A DNA stretch of 64,000 bases. Origin: Lentisphaera araneosa HTCC2155 (GTDB lineage: Bacteria; Verrucomicrobiota; Lentisphaeria; Lentisphaerales; Lentisphaeraceae). The stretch is from assembly GCF_000170755.1 (NCBI RefSeq), contig NZ_ABCK01000001.1, positions 124,001 through 188,000 on the forward strand, in the 5' to 3' direction. The notes beneath the pieces are model-generated. The model saw only the letters and a program-made list of their open reading frames with translations, did no database searches and was not told where the DNA came from. Positions 43,958 through 51,866 of the stretch are shown one piece after another. The translations under genes and the position numbers were made by a program. The stretch's first letter is position 1. Each line of letters starts with the position of its first letter.

Positions 43958-44319
43958 TACTTAATGAATTCTGCGTATTGATCAGCGGTCATTAGTGATT
44001 CAAGTGCGGAAGCATCAACGCCATTAAGCTTAAAGATCCAACCTTTATTTTCAGCATCTTCGTTGATGATTTCTGGCTCATCTTCTAAAACTTCGTTCAC
44101 TTCAGTGATAGTTCCGCCAATCGGAGCATAGATGTCTGAAGCCGCTTTTACTGATTCAACAACGCTGACAGCTGCACCAGCTTCTACGCTTTCATCAGTT
44201 TCAGGGAGTTCAACGAAAGTAACATCACCGAGTTCAGCTGCAGCGTGAACAGAAATTCCAACAGTTGCAACATCGCCTTCAAGGCTTACCCATTCGTGAT
44301 CTTTTGAAAAGTATTTCAT
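43957..44319 (-). CDS. gcvH: Glycine cleavage system H protein
   Basis: The lipoyl carrier of the glycine cleavage complex, shuttling the aminomethyl group between P, T and L proteins. The lipoylated Lys lies in VESVKAASDIYAPI near residue 59; YFSKDHEWV at the start and GWIFKL at the end are typical. Length 120 is slightly short of the usual 125-130. GGA is suitably spaced before the ATG. gcvT and gcvP are not in this window, so this gene is separated from its partners. It is the first gene of an operon with pepP and a lipoprotein. Confidence 0.97.
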   Translation of the reverse strand: MKYFSKDHEWVSLEGDVATVGISVHAAAELGDVTFVELPETDESVEAGAAVSVVESVKAASDIYAPIGGTITEVNEVLEDEPEIINEDAENKGWIFKLNGVDASALESLMTADQYAEFIK

Positions 44320-44386
44320 ATTTATTCCATCTTAGTTTTATTTATAGTTTTTCTACTTTAACTCAAAAGTTTTGGGCTGCCATATG

Positions 44387-44412
44387 CGAAAGCGAAAGAG
44401 GCTTCGTTTTTT
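44387..44412 (+). terminator. Terminator-like hairpin in the gcvH/HAD divergent region
   Basis: CGAA-a-GC...GC-TTCG, a six-pair stem with one bulged A and a purine-rich loop, followed at once by six T on the plus strand. No plus-strand gene ends upstream of it within 2 kb, so it may mark a short transcript or leader in this 204-base gap rather than a gene end. It could also be chance. Confidence 0.3.
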
Positions 44413-44523
44413 AAGTGAAATTTTTGTTTAAATCCTATATAGTATAGAAAGCAGATTAATTACTGAGTTAAGTAGATTATTTTAGAAAAGCTCAGGGAAC
44501 AATTCTAAGTAAAGGAGACTTAT

Positions 44524-45348
44524 ATGAGCCGGTTTGGTGTACTTTTGGATATAGACGGAGTCTTATGTGATCAATTGGGTTTGATGGCGGGTGCAAAGGA
44601 TTTTGTTAGCACATTGGTGAAAAAGAATATCCCCTTTATGTGTTTGAGTAATAATACTTTAAAAAGGCGTAGCGATATGTCGGAACATTTAAAGGAATTA
44701 GGATTGCCTATAAGAACAGATCAAATCTATACAAGTGCGATGGCAACAGCCCGTTTTCTTGCACAGCAAAATAGTGAAGCGCGTGTATATGTTTTAGGCA
44801 GTGGTGGTTTAATTACAGCTCTCGAAAAGAACAATTTAAATATAGTTGAAGAGAAGCCCCATTATGTAATCGTCGGGGAAGGGCGTGATTATACCTTAGC
44901 CATGCTCGATAAAGCGATAAAATTTTTAAAAGAAGGGGCTAGGCTCGTAACGGTTAATATGGATAATCAAAGAGCGACCGCTTTTGGTTTAAGAAGTGGT
45001 TGTGGTTCTATTGTGAAACTTCTCGAAGACGAAACTGATAAAAAGGCTCTTAACCTAGGAAAGCCAAGCCCCTTGATGCTGCGTTCAGCCAGAAAGCTCT
45101 TGGGCATGCGCGCCTCTTTTACGGTGATGATTGGCGATCATATGGAGAACGATATTTATGGTGGCATTCAGTTAGGCTATTATAGCGTTATGGTCATGAG
45201 TGGTCGAGCCTCAGAAGAAGAGATGAAAAACTATTCATTCTTACCGGATAAAATCATCAATAGCTTAGAAGACTTCTCAGTTGAAGATCTTGAGCAAATC
45301 ATCGATGATAAACCCATTGACGAGGATTATCTCATCACTTTTGGATAA
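44524..45348 (+). CDS. HAD-superfamily phosphatase (NagD-like, type IIA)
   Basis: A cytoplasmic HAD phosphatase. Motif I is LLDIDGVLCD with the nucleophilic Asp and acid/base Asp; motif II is the Asn/Ser in LSNNTLKRR; motif III and the LGKPSPLMLR segment follow, and motif IV is IGDHMENDIYGGI with the two metal Asp/Asn positions. The C2-type cap between motifs II and III and the length (274) put it in HAD-IIA with NagD and pyridoxal/p-nitrophenyl phosphatases. AAGGAG with ideal spacing precedes the ATG. Substrate is not readable; NagD-like enzymes take UMP and sugar phosphates. Confidence 0.92.
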   Translation: MSRFGVLLDIDGVLCDQLGLMAGAKDFVSTLVKKNIPFMCLSNNTLKRRSDMSEHLKELGLPIRTDQIYTSAMATARFLAQQNSEARVYVLGSGGLITALEKNNLNIVEEKPHYVIVGEGRDYTLAMLDKAIKFLKEGARLVTVNMDNQRATAFGLRSGCGSIVKLLEDETDKKALNLGKPSPLMLRSARKLLGMRASFTVMIGDHMENDIYGGIQLGYYSVMVMSGRASEEEMKNYSFLPDKIINSLEDFSVEDLEQIIDDKPIDEDYLITFG

Positions 45349-45366
45349 GTACTTCCCTGAATAAAA

Positions 45367-45399
45367 AAGCCCTAATGAAAGTTAATTTCATTAGGGCTT
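45367..45399. terminator. Bidirectional Rho-independent terminator
   Basis: Hairpin with 14-bp arms (AAGCCCTAATGAAA and TTTCATTAGGGCTT) around a 5-base loop, with A/T runs on both sides. It serves the HAD gene from the left and the response-regulator gene at 45420 from the right. Confidence 0.9.
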
Positions 45400-45419
45400 T
45401 AAAAAATATCTTGTGAGAT

Positions 45420-46112
45420 TTATTCTTCTGCTACTTTATAGCCGATACCTCGTACAGTAATGATATTGGGAGCAAAATCACCAACTTTACGTCTGATTGA
45501 AAGAATGTGCACATCCACGGTTCTCTCTGTAATAATAACATCTTCGCCACGGATTTTTTCTAGAATTGCTTCACGTGAATAAACGCGTCCAGGGTGTTTA
45601 CAGAGGAAAAATAAGAGCTTGTATTCAACTGGCGTTAAATTGAGCAGTTTTCCATCGAGTTTAACCGAGAAGTCAGCTAAGTTCATGACTAAACCTTTGT
45701 GAGTAATGACATCATCACTACTAAAGTCGGTGTGATCTAAATGAGCACGTCTGAAAGCTGCATTGATTTTTGCAACGAGAATCTTTGGATTGAAAGGTTT
45801 CGTGATATAATCATCCGCACCAAGTTCAAGACCTGTTAATTGATGATTTTCATCAGAGCGAACCGATAACATAAAGATGGGGATACTCGTGGTGGAAATG
45901 TGTTTCTTGAGTGCCTGACAAACTTCAGTGCCATCAATATCGTCCAACATACCATCAAGAAGAATTAGACTAGGGTGTTCATCTTCAGCTATTTGAATAG
46001 CTTCTTTACCTTTTGAAGTGATTTTCACATCAAAACCCGCATTGATTAGAGCATGCTTAATAAGCTCTTGAGTTACGAGTTCATCTTCGACTACTAAAAT
46101 ACTCTTCTTCAT
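45420..46112 (-). CDS. OmpR/PhoB-family response regulator (second PhoB-like copy)
   Basis: A two-domain DNA-binding regulator. Receiver domain with acidic pair VEDE, phosphoacceptor Asp in LILLDGMLDDID, and LGADDYITKPF with the conserved Lys. The winged-helix effector ends GRVYSREAILEKIRGEDVIITERTVDVHILSIRRKV. That recognition stretch is almost identical to the PhoB-like regulator at 48018, so both may bind the same sites. It lies 139 bases downstream of phoR's end, after a stretch with no strong terminator, so it may be on the pho transcript or have its own promoter. AAGG is well placed. Sensor partner is presumably PhoR or another kinase. Confidence 0.94.
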   Translation of the reverse strand: MKKSILVVEDELVTQELIKHALINAGFDVKITSKGKEAIQIAEDEHPSLILLDGMLDDIDGTEVCQALKKHISTTSIPIFMLSVRSDENHQLTGLELGADDYITKPFNPKILVAKINAAFRRAHLDHTDFSSDDVITHKGLVMNLADFSVKLDGKLLNLTPVEYKLLFFLCKHPGRVYSREAILEKIRGEDVIITERTVDVHILSIRRKVGDFAPNIITVRGIGYKVAEE

Positions 46113-46251
46113 AGTGACCTTCTCCCTGATTCACTGAATAAACTATATAATAACAATAGATTAGGCTTTTTGTTTTTCGAGCAGAAAAAAAATAAATAAT
46201 TCAAATGAATACTTAAATTTTTTGTACTATTGAGTATTTTTTTTCGGTCAA

Positions 46252-48021
46252 TTAACTTTTTTGAAGATTTTTTGGCAGGTAAAGACTAAAGGTACAACCA
46301 TTGCCCAAGCTAGAATCTAAATGGATTTTCCCATTATGGAGTTGGGCAATATGTTTAACAATAGCTAATCCTAAACCAGAGCCACCTGTATTTCGGTCAC
46401 GTGATTCATCCATACGGAAGAAACGTTCAAAAATTCGACCTTGGAATTTAGTATGTATACCTGGGCCATTATCAGAGACTCGAATAATCCAATGGTTCTC
46501 AGAGTCCGCTAAAGATAAAGTGACCAGTGGGGCATCTTTGTGGGAATAACGTATAGCATTCTCTAGAAGATTTCTGACAGCTAACTCAACTAGACTGTGA
46601 TTGGCTACAATAACTTGATCCTCAAAGCCACTTACTAAAGAAACGTTTTTCTTATTTATTTCATCAGAAGTTAGTGCAACAATATTCTGAAGGGTATGAG
46701 CAATGTTTTTCTCCATAAAACCAAAATTCTGATTTTTTTCATCAATTTCCAGCCTAGAAAGAATGAGCAGGTCTTGGATGATATCATTAATTCTATGCGT
46801 ATTCCGTTTAATAATATTATAGAAATATTTGATTTGATCGGGGTCATCGAGGCAATCTTCCATCGCTTCCAAAAAACCCATTGTAACGGTTATAGGAGTT
46901 TTAAGCTCGTGAGAAACATTAGAGACAAACTCTTTTCTTACATTTTGCAGCTTTCGCAAACGTGTAATGTCATTGATCACAATAAGAGACCCTTTGCTTC
47001 GGCTCCCAAGACTTATTCGCACCAGTTTAACGACCATATTAGTTTCTTTAGCATTGCGAAAGATATCTAAATTGTCTTCTGAATACGTGGATTCGGAATG
47101 TATAAAATCGTTAGAAAGGCGTGAAAGTTCAGAACTTTTATATGTTTGCATGATGAAAGCCCCCTTTACTTTTTTCGGGGCTTCAATATTAAAAAACTCA
47201 AAACTCAATTGATTGGCATTGATGATGCGATTTTCATCATCCACAATAATTACACCGAGCGGAATGGAGTTGAAGAATGTTTCCCAGTATTGAATTTCTA
47301 ATTTAAGTTTCTTTCTGACGCTTTTTGAGCGCTTGCGGAACTTTGTTTGTAACATGAGAATTTTCATTAACTGAGGGATACCCTCATAATTATCCACCTC
47401 TTTACTTGAAGAGGTAAAGGTCTTGCTGATAGTGATTAAATCGCGCTGTGTGGGTAAGCCAATAGATACCACAATGAGCAGGCTGATAATCGCACTTATA
47501 ATTAAACTGCGAAACAAAGACTGGTAGGCCATGCCTATGTATGGATTGGGGATCTCATAGGTTTTATCAATGATGATCATTTTTTTGAATTGATCATTTT
47601 TCACCGATAAAGGAAAGTAACAACGGACAAAAACTGTGCGATTTTCATTGTTATATGACGAAAAAGTTTGAGCCTCAGGCGATTGCAGGAGCTCTTCAAT
47701 CGCTTGTTTGTCCCTCAGTTGATGCTTCGTGGCAGTACTCGATGCCAACATGTTTCCCTTGATGTCAACTAGGTGAACATCAGCATCAAGTTTTTTAGAG
47801 AGAGAGAACAGAAATTCTCTATCTGCTTGAGAGCTCTTATGGGAGATTTGTTGCTGGAGTATAAGAGAAGCGGCTGAACTTTTTAATTCTTCTTCATGAT
47901 CAATCGTTTCTTTTTGGAGTAATTCAAAAACAAATGAGCACACAAAAAGTATGACAATTGACAATAGGAAAACACGACGACTCAGCCAATAAATATATGA
48001 AGCGGTGTTGACTGGCTTCAT
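46252..48021 (-). CDS. phoR: Phosphate-regulon sensor histidine kinase PhoR-like
   Basis: An inner-membrane sensor kinase of 589 residues. Two helices (RRVFLLSIVILFVCSFVFEL and SLFRSLIISAIISLLIVVSI) flank a periplasmic domain of about 110 residues, larger than in E. coli PhoR. A PAS domain (FFNSIPLGVIIVDDENRIINAN) precedes the HisKA H-box FVSNVSHELKTPITV; the ATP-binding N-box is ELAVRNLLENAIRYS, with DNGPGI and GGSGLGLAIVKHI. The start overlaps the upstream phoB stop by 4 bases. Placed directly after phoB in the pst-phoU-phoB-phoR order, it should sense phosphate through Pst/PhoU. Confidence 0.92.
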   Translation of the reverse strand: MKPVNTASYIYWLSRRVFLLSIVILFVCSFVFELLQKETIDHEEELKSSAASLILQQQISHKSSQADREFLFSLSKKLDADVHLVDIKGNMLASSTATKHQLRDKQAIEELLQSPEAQTFSSYNNENRTVFVRCYFPLSVKNDQFKKMIIIDKTYEIPNPYIGMAYQSLFRSLIISAIISLLIVVSIGLPTQRDLITISKTFTSSSKEVDNYEGIPQLMKILMLQTKFRKRSKSVRKKLKLEIQYWETFFNSIPLGVIIVDDENRIINANQLSFEFFNIEAPKKVKGAFIMQTYKSSELSRLSNDFIHSESTYSEDNLDIFRNAKETNMVVKLVRISLGSRSKGSLIVINDITRLRKLQNVRKEFVSNVSHELKTPITVTMGFLEAMEDCLDDPDQIKYFYNIIKRNTHRINDIIQDLLILSRLEIDEKNQNFGFMEKNIAHTLQNIVALTSDEINKKNVSLVSGFEDQVIVANHSLVELAVRNLLENAIRYSHKDAPLVTLSLADSENHWIIRVSDNGPGIHTKFQGRIFERFFRMDESRDRNTGGSGLGLAIVKHIAQLHNGKIHLDSSLGNGCTFSLYLPKNLQKS

Positions 48022-48707
48022 GCTTTGATTCTGTAACCCACTCCTCTTACAGTTTCGATATAACTTTCAAAACCGGGGATTTTACGTCTTAAGGATAGAA
48101 TATGAACATCTACTGTTCTCCCTGTGATAATCACATCATCGCCACGAATTTCTTCGAGAATTCTTTCACGTGTGTAAACGCGACCTGGCTTTTTACACAA
48201 GAAATAGAGTAGGTTATATTCTACAGCAGTCAGTTTCACTGGCTGTTCCTCGTAAGTTATAGAGAAGTCAGCCTTATTCATCACAAGTTTTTCATGACGA
48301 AGAATATCTTCATCATGGCTAAGGTCTTTATTTTGTGCAGCACGCTTAATTGTAGCACTTACTTTAGCGGAGAGAACTTTTGGACTAAATGGCTTTGTGA
48401 TGTAGTCATCGGCGCCTAAACGAATGCCAATGATTTGATCGGTTTCATCAGTACGAGCACTCAACATAATAATTGGGATATTTGCCGTTGATTTATCATT
48501 TTTTAAGCGGTAACAAATATCATTGCCATCCATGCCAGGAAGCATGCCATCAAGAATAATGAGGTCGGGCGCATGAGTTTCAGTCATTTTGATTGCCTTT
48601 GAACCATCACCGGTGCAAATGACGTCGTAACCTTCTTTACCTAAAGTCAGTTTAAGGAGCTCTTGAATATCGGGCTCATCATCAACTACTAAAACTCGCT
48701 TTGCCAT
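48018..48707 (-). CDS. phoB: Phosphate-regulon response regulator PhoB-like
   Basis: OmpR-family regulator of 229 residues. Receiver: VVDDEPDIQELL, phospho-Asp in LIILDGMLPGMDG, LGADDYITKPFSPK. Winged helix: GRVYTRERILEEIRGDDVIITGRTVDVHILSLRRK, ending RGVGYRIKA. It begins 2 bases after the phoU stop and overlaps phoR by 4 bases, so phoU, phoB and phoR are coupled. It probably activates the pst operon and the Na/Pi transporter through the 11-bp TTAACA ladders found upstream of both. Confidence 0.93.
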   Translation of the reverse strand: MAKRVLVVDDEPDIQELLKLTLGKEGYDVICTGDGSKAIKMTETHAPDLIILDGMLPGMDGNDICYRLKNDKSTANIPIIMLSARTDETDQIIGIRLGADDYITKPFSPKVLSAKVSATIKRAAQNKDLSHDEDILRHEKLVMNKADFSITYEEQPVKLTAVEYNLLYFLCKKPGRVYTRERILEEIRGDDVIITGRTVDVHILSLRRKIPGFESYIETVRGVGYRIKA

Positions 48708-48709
48708 CT

Positions 48710-49390
48710 TTAATCCTCGTCTTCTAAAATCATATTCTCGGGACTATGGCGAACAATTGATCCCGTAACCTTGTAATAAATATCTTCACAAATATTTGTA
48801 AAGTAATCGGCAATTCTTTCTAAAGTTCGTGAAATCGAGAAGTAGTAAAGCAATTGGTCCGTCATTTCAGGAGACTCTTGAATTTTTTCTTTTAATTCAG
48901 ATAAAAGACTCTTGTTGAGTGCGTCAATCGAATTATCAAGTTCACAAACTTGAATAACAGTTTCAATGTCGTCTTTGTAAGCACAATCAATCGTTAGATT
49001 CATCATATTAAGAACTTTCGGGAACATCTCTTGAAGTTTATCTGGAACATCAATAGCGCCCGCTTTAAGCGATTTTTTGATGTAGCGGCAGATGTTACTG
49101 CAAAGATCACCCACACGTTCCAAGTCATTATTGATCTTGAGGAAACTAATCACTTCACGTAAGTCAGAGGCAACTGGTTGATAGAGAGCTAAGATTTTCA
49201 AAGCATTCTCTTCGATAATAATCTCAGCGTCATTGATTTTTTGATCTGCTTTGATGACTTTATTTGCCAAAGCTTTATCCATATCTAATAAGGCTTTGTA
49301 CGTCATATTTAAACTAGAATTAACATCACCACCAAGTTCGAGGAGTTGATTTCTAAGAACGTTGATTTCTCTTTGCATATGTGTTTTCAT
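48710..49390 (-). CDS. phoU: Phosphate-transport regulator PhoU
   Basis: Cytoplasmic PhoU: an all-helical two-repeat protein that couples the Pst transporter to PhoR and dampens phosphate uptake. Repeat signatures: VIKADQKINDAEIIIEENALKILALYQPVASDLREVIS and LERVGDLCSNICRY, and again LYYFSISRTLERIADYFTNICEDIYY, each carrying the E/D-x-x-D metal motif. Length 226 matches the family. AGGAG precedes the ATG. Order pstB-phoU-phoB-phoR is typical. Confidence 0.96.
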   Translation of the reverse strand: MKTHMQREINVLRNQLLELGGDVNSSLNMTYKALLDMDKALANKVIKADQKINDAEIIIEENALKILALYQPVASDLREVISFLKINNDLERVGDLCSNICRYIKKSLKAGAIDVPDKLQEMFPKVLNMMNLTIDCAYKDDIETVIQVCELDNSIDALNKSLLSELKEKIQESPEMTDQLLYYFSISRTLERIADYFTNICEDIYYKVTGSIVRHSPENMILEDED

Positions 49391-49408
49391 TTTCTTCTCT
49401 CCTAAAAA

Positions 49409-50176
49409 TTAACCGAAACGACCGCTAATATAATCTTCTGTTTGTTTTTGACTTGGGTTTGAGAAAATTAACTCAGTTTGGTCATACTCAATAAGTTTCC
49501 CCATATAAAAGAAAGCTGTCTTATCTGATACACGTGCTGCTTGGTGCATGTTATGAGTTACTATAACAATTGTGAAGTCTTTTTTCAACTCATGAATCAG
49601 TTCTTCAATTTTAACTGTTGCTAAAGGGTCAAGAGCCGAACAAGGTTCATCCATGAGGATGATCTCTGGTTGACACGCAATGGCTCGCGCGATACAAAGA
49701 CGTTGCTTCTGACCACCAGAAAGACCGAGGGCATTGGCATCGAGACGATCTTTTACTTCTTCCCAAAGAGCCGCTGACTTCAAACTTTTTTCAACAACTG
49801 CATCTAATTCAGCTTTGTTACTGCGACCCGCAATTCTCAACCCATAAACAATATTTTCGTAAATAGATTTCGGAAAGGGATTGGAATGCTGGAATACCAT
49901 CCCAACACGACGACGCAAAGCGATAACATCAGTTGATTTTGAGTAAATGCTCGAACCATTAATGGTAATATCACCTTTGTGATTAATACCATCAACTAAA
50001 TCGTTCATGCGATTCATATTGCGAAGTAGGGTGGATTTACCACAACCTGAAGGGCCAATATAAGCCACAACTTCTTTTTCGGGAATATCCATGTTAACAT
50101 CGAAAAGAACTTGATGGGAACCGTAGGAGAAATCAAAGTTTTTGATTTGTATGAGTTGTTTATTAGCAGTGCTCAT
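49409..50176 (-). CDS. pstB: Phosphate ABC transporter ATP-binding protein
   Basis: Cytoplasmic ATPase of the high-affinity phosphate importer. Walker [14 protein letters not shown]-loop [10 protein letters not shown], signature [19 protein letters not shown], Walker [15 protein letters not shown] and the switch His in [13 protein letters not shown]. Length 255 is standard. It lies between pstA and phoU with short gaps. Confidence 0.98.
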   Translation of the reverse strand: MSTANKQLIQIKNFDFSYGSHQVLFDVNMDIPEKEVVAYIGPSGCGKSTLLRNMNRMNDLVDGINHKGDITINGSSIYSKSTDVIALRRRVGMVFQHSNPFPKSIYENIVYGLRIAGRSNKAELDAVVEKSLKSAALWEEVKDRLDANALGLSGGQKQRLCIARAIACQPEIILMDEPCSALDPLATVKIEELIHELKKDFTIVIVTHNMHQAARVSDKTAFFYMGKLIEYDQTELIFSNPSQKQTEDYISGRFG

Positions 50177-50208
50177 GATTAATACCTATAAGTTTAATAA
50201 AAATTTTC

Positions 50209-51864
50209 TTAGAATGCGCCAGTCGCAAAACGTTTCTTTAGTCTTTGGCGAATTATAATACCTGCCAGGTTAAGACCTGTGACGGTGAGAATTAAAAAGA
50301 GTGTGGTCGCATAAACCATTGGCTTAGCCGCTTCTGAGTCAGGTGACTGGAAACCAAGGTCATAAATATGGAAGCCTAAGTGCATGAATTTCTGGTCGAT
50401 GTGCACAAAGGGGTAAGTGGCATTCACCGGCAAACTCGGTGCGAGTTTTACAACGCCCACTAACATCAGTGGCGCTACTTCACCAGCTCCACGAGCCATG
50501 GCTAAAATCATTCCTGTAATTATACCTGGTGTTGCAGAAGGCAGGATCACTGTCCAGATTGACTGCCACTTAGTTGCACCGCAGCCCATTGCACCTTCAC
50601 GAAGGCCATGGGGTACTGACGAGAGTGCTTCTTCAGTAGAGACAATAACCACTGGCAGAGTCATCAATGCGAGTGTTAATGAAGCCCAAAGTAAACCACC
50701 TGTACCGAAAATAGGTTCGCCAGTGGCGAGCTTCCAGTCTTTAAAGAAGAAGTCATCGATGTTTGAACCTATGAAATAAATAAAGAAACCTAAGCCAAAG
50801 GCACCAAATACGATAGAGGGCACACCAGCTAGGTTATTGATCGCGATGCGAACGGCACGAGTCACTAAGCTGTCTTTTGCATATTCGTGAAGATAGATAG
50901 CGGTAATGACACCAAAGAATGTCACGGGAATACACATAACGATCGTCATTACTAAGGTACCAATAATCGCAGGGAATATACCACCTTCAGTATTAGCTTC
51001 ACGAGGATATGCTGTAACATACTCATAAACATTTTCAAAGAACAAAGAGAGACGACTCATTGTCCCCAGTTGATTGGGGAAGTTGTAGCGAATGACTTCA
51101 CCAATAGGCATTTCGTAAGTCATACCATTAGGGTTAACCTGCACAGTTAAGCTATCTTTATCTTTTTCTTCGTAGAGATCATTTACTTTTTTGGCGTTCT
51201 CATCTGCACGAGCTTTGAGTTCTTTCATCTGAGCTTCTTCGGCAGAAGTGTCTTGCTCAGCTAATTGCTTCTTGTGAATGACGACTTTTAAATTTTTAAT
51301 TTCATTAGCTATATCTAATAGGATACCGCCAACAAGTTCTTCTGCTGCGTGTCTTTTATCAGCTGCATGTTGAATCGCATTATCAAATTCCTCAATAAAG
51401 TTGGCTGCAGAGGCTTCTATCTCTTTGCCATCAACCACAATTTTTAAAGGCTTGACAATCGCGCGAGATTCAGACTCACGTTCCATAATCATTACATTAG
51501 GATCGAGTTGCTCTGAAATATTTAATTGGCTCTCTTTAACGAAGATAAAACTATTGCCATAAGCATCCCTATTTGCAGTATAATACTGTACCGAGATAGG
51601 TTTTTCTTCTTTTGAGCGTCCTGGGATCTGTTGTTCAACTCTTTTAACTTCAATACCCCAGAAACTTGTGCTCGTACCCTTTTTATCACGAATAGCGAGT
51701 TCTTCAGGAACATTAACAGTAACAACGTCTTTAGGCCAGAAAACACTAAGGCCGTAGTAAAAGATAAGACCGAGAATGGATAATGTCATGATCAAGCCCG
51801 CTGAGAGCCCTAAACCGGTAATCCAGACGCGTGTTTCGCCTTTGATTTTATGTTCTTTAGACAT
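50209..51864 (-). CDS. pstA: Phosphate ABC transporter permease PstA with large periplasmic insert
   Basis: Inner-membrane permease with six helices in the C-terminal part and the EAA-like loop STEEALSSVPHGLREGAMGCGATKWQ. It is 551 residues, much longer than E. coli PstA (296). The extra residues (about 45-270) follow the first helix and include a Lys/Glu/Ala-rich coiled coil (KQLAEQDTSAEEAQMKELKARADE). Long PstA and PstC pairs of this kind are known from marine and Pseudomonas-type genomes, so this is an established variant. Its start is 3 bases from the pstC stop. Confidence 0.95.
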   Translation of the reverse strand: MSKEHKIKGETRVWITGLGLSAGLIMTLSILGLIFYYGLSVFWPKDVVTVNVPEELAIRDKKGTSTSFWGIEVKRVEQQIPGRSKEEKPISVQYYTANRDAYGNSFIFVKESQLNISEQLDPNVMIMERESESRAIVKPLKIVVDGKEIEASAANFIEEFDNAIQHAADKRHAAEELVGGILLDIANEIKNLKVVIHKKQLAEQDTSAEEAQMKELKARADENAKKVNDLYEEKDKDSLTVQVNPNGMTYEMPIGEVIRYNFPNQLGTMSRLSLFFENVYEYVTAYPREANTEGGIFPAIIGTLVMTIVMCIPVTFFGVITAIYLHEYAKDSLVTRAVRIAINNLAGVPSIVFGAFGLGFFIYFIGSNIDDFFFKDWKLATGEPIFGTGGLLWASLTLALMTLPVVIVSTEEALSSVPHGLREGAMGCGATKWQSIWTVILPSATPGIITGMILAMARGAGEVAPLMLVGVVKLAPSLPVNATYPFVHIDQKFMHLGFHIYDLGFQSPDSEAAKPMVYATTLFLILTVTGLNLAGIIIRQRLKKRFATGAF

Positions 51865-51866
51865 GA

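Noticed and set aside
44320-44523. Glycine riboswitch upstream of gcvH
   Set aside because: I looked for the conserved tandem aptamer core in the leader and found none; only a short promoter-like region is present.
46200-46246. Hairpin AATACT...AGTATT between phoR and the next regulator as a terminator
   Set aside because: Stem is only 6 AT pairs with a long loop, and the T run is on the wrong strand for the minus-strand genes.
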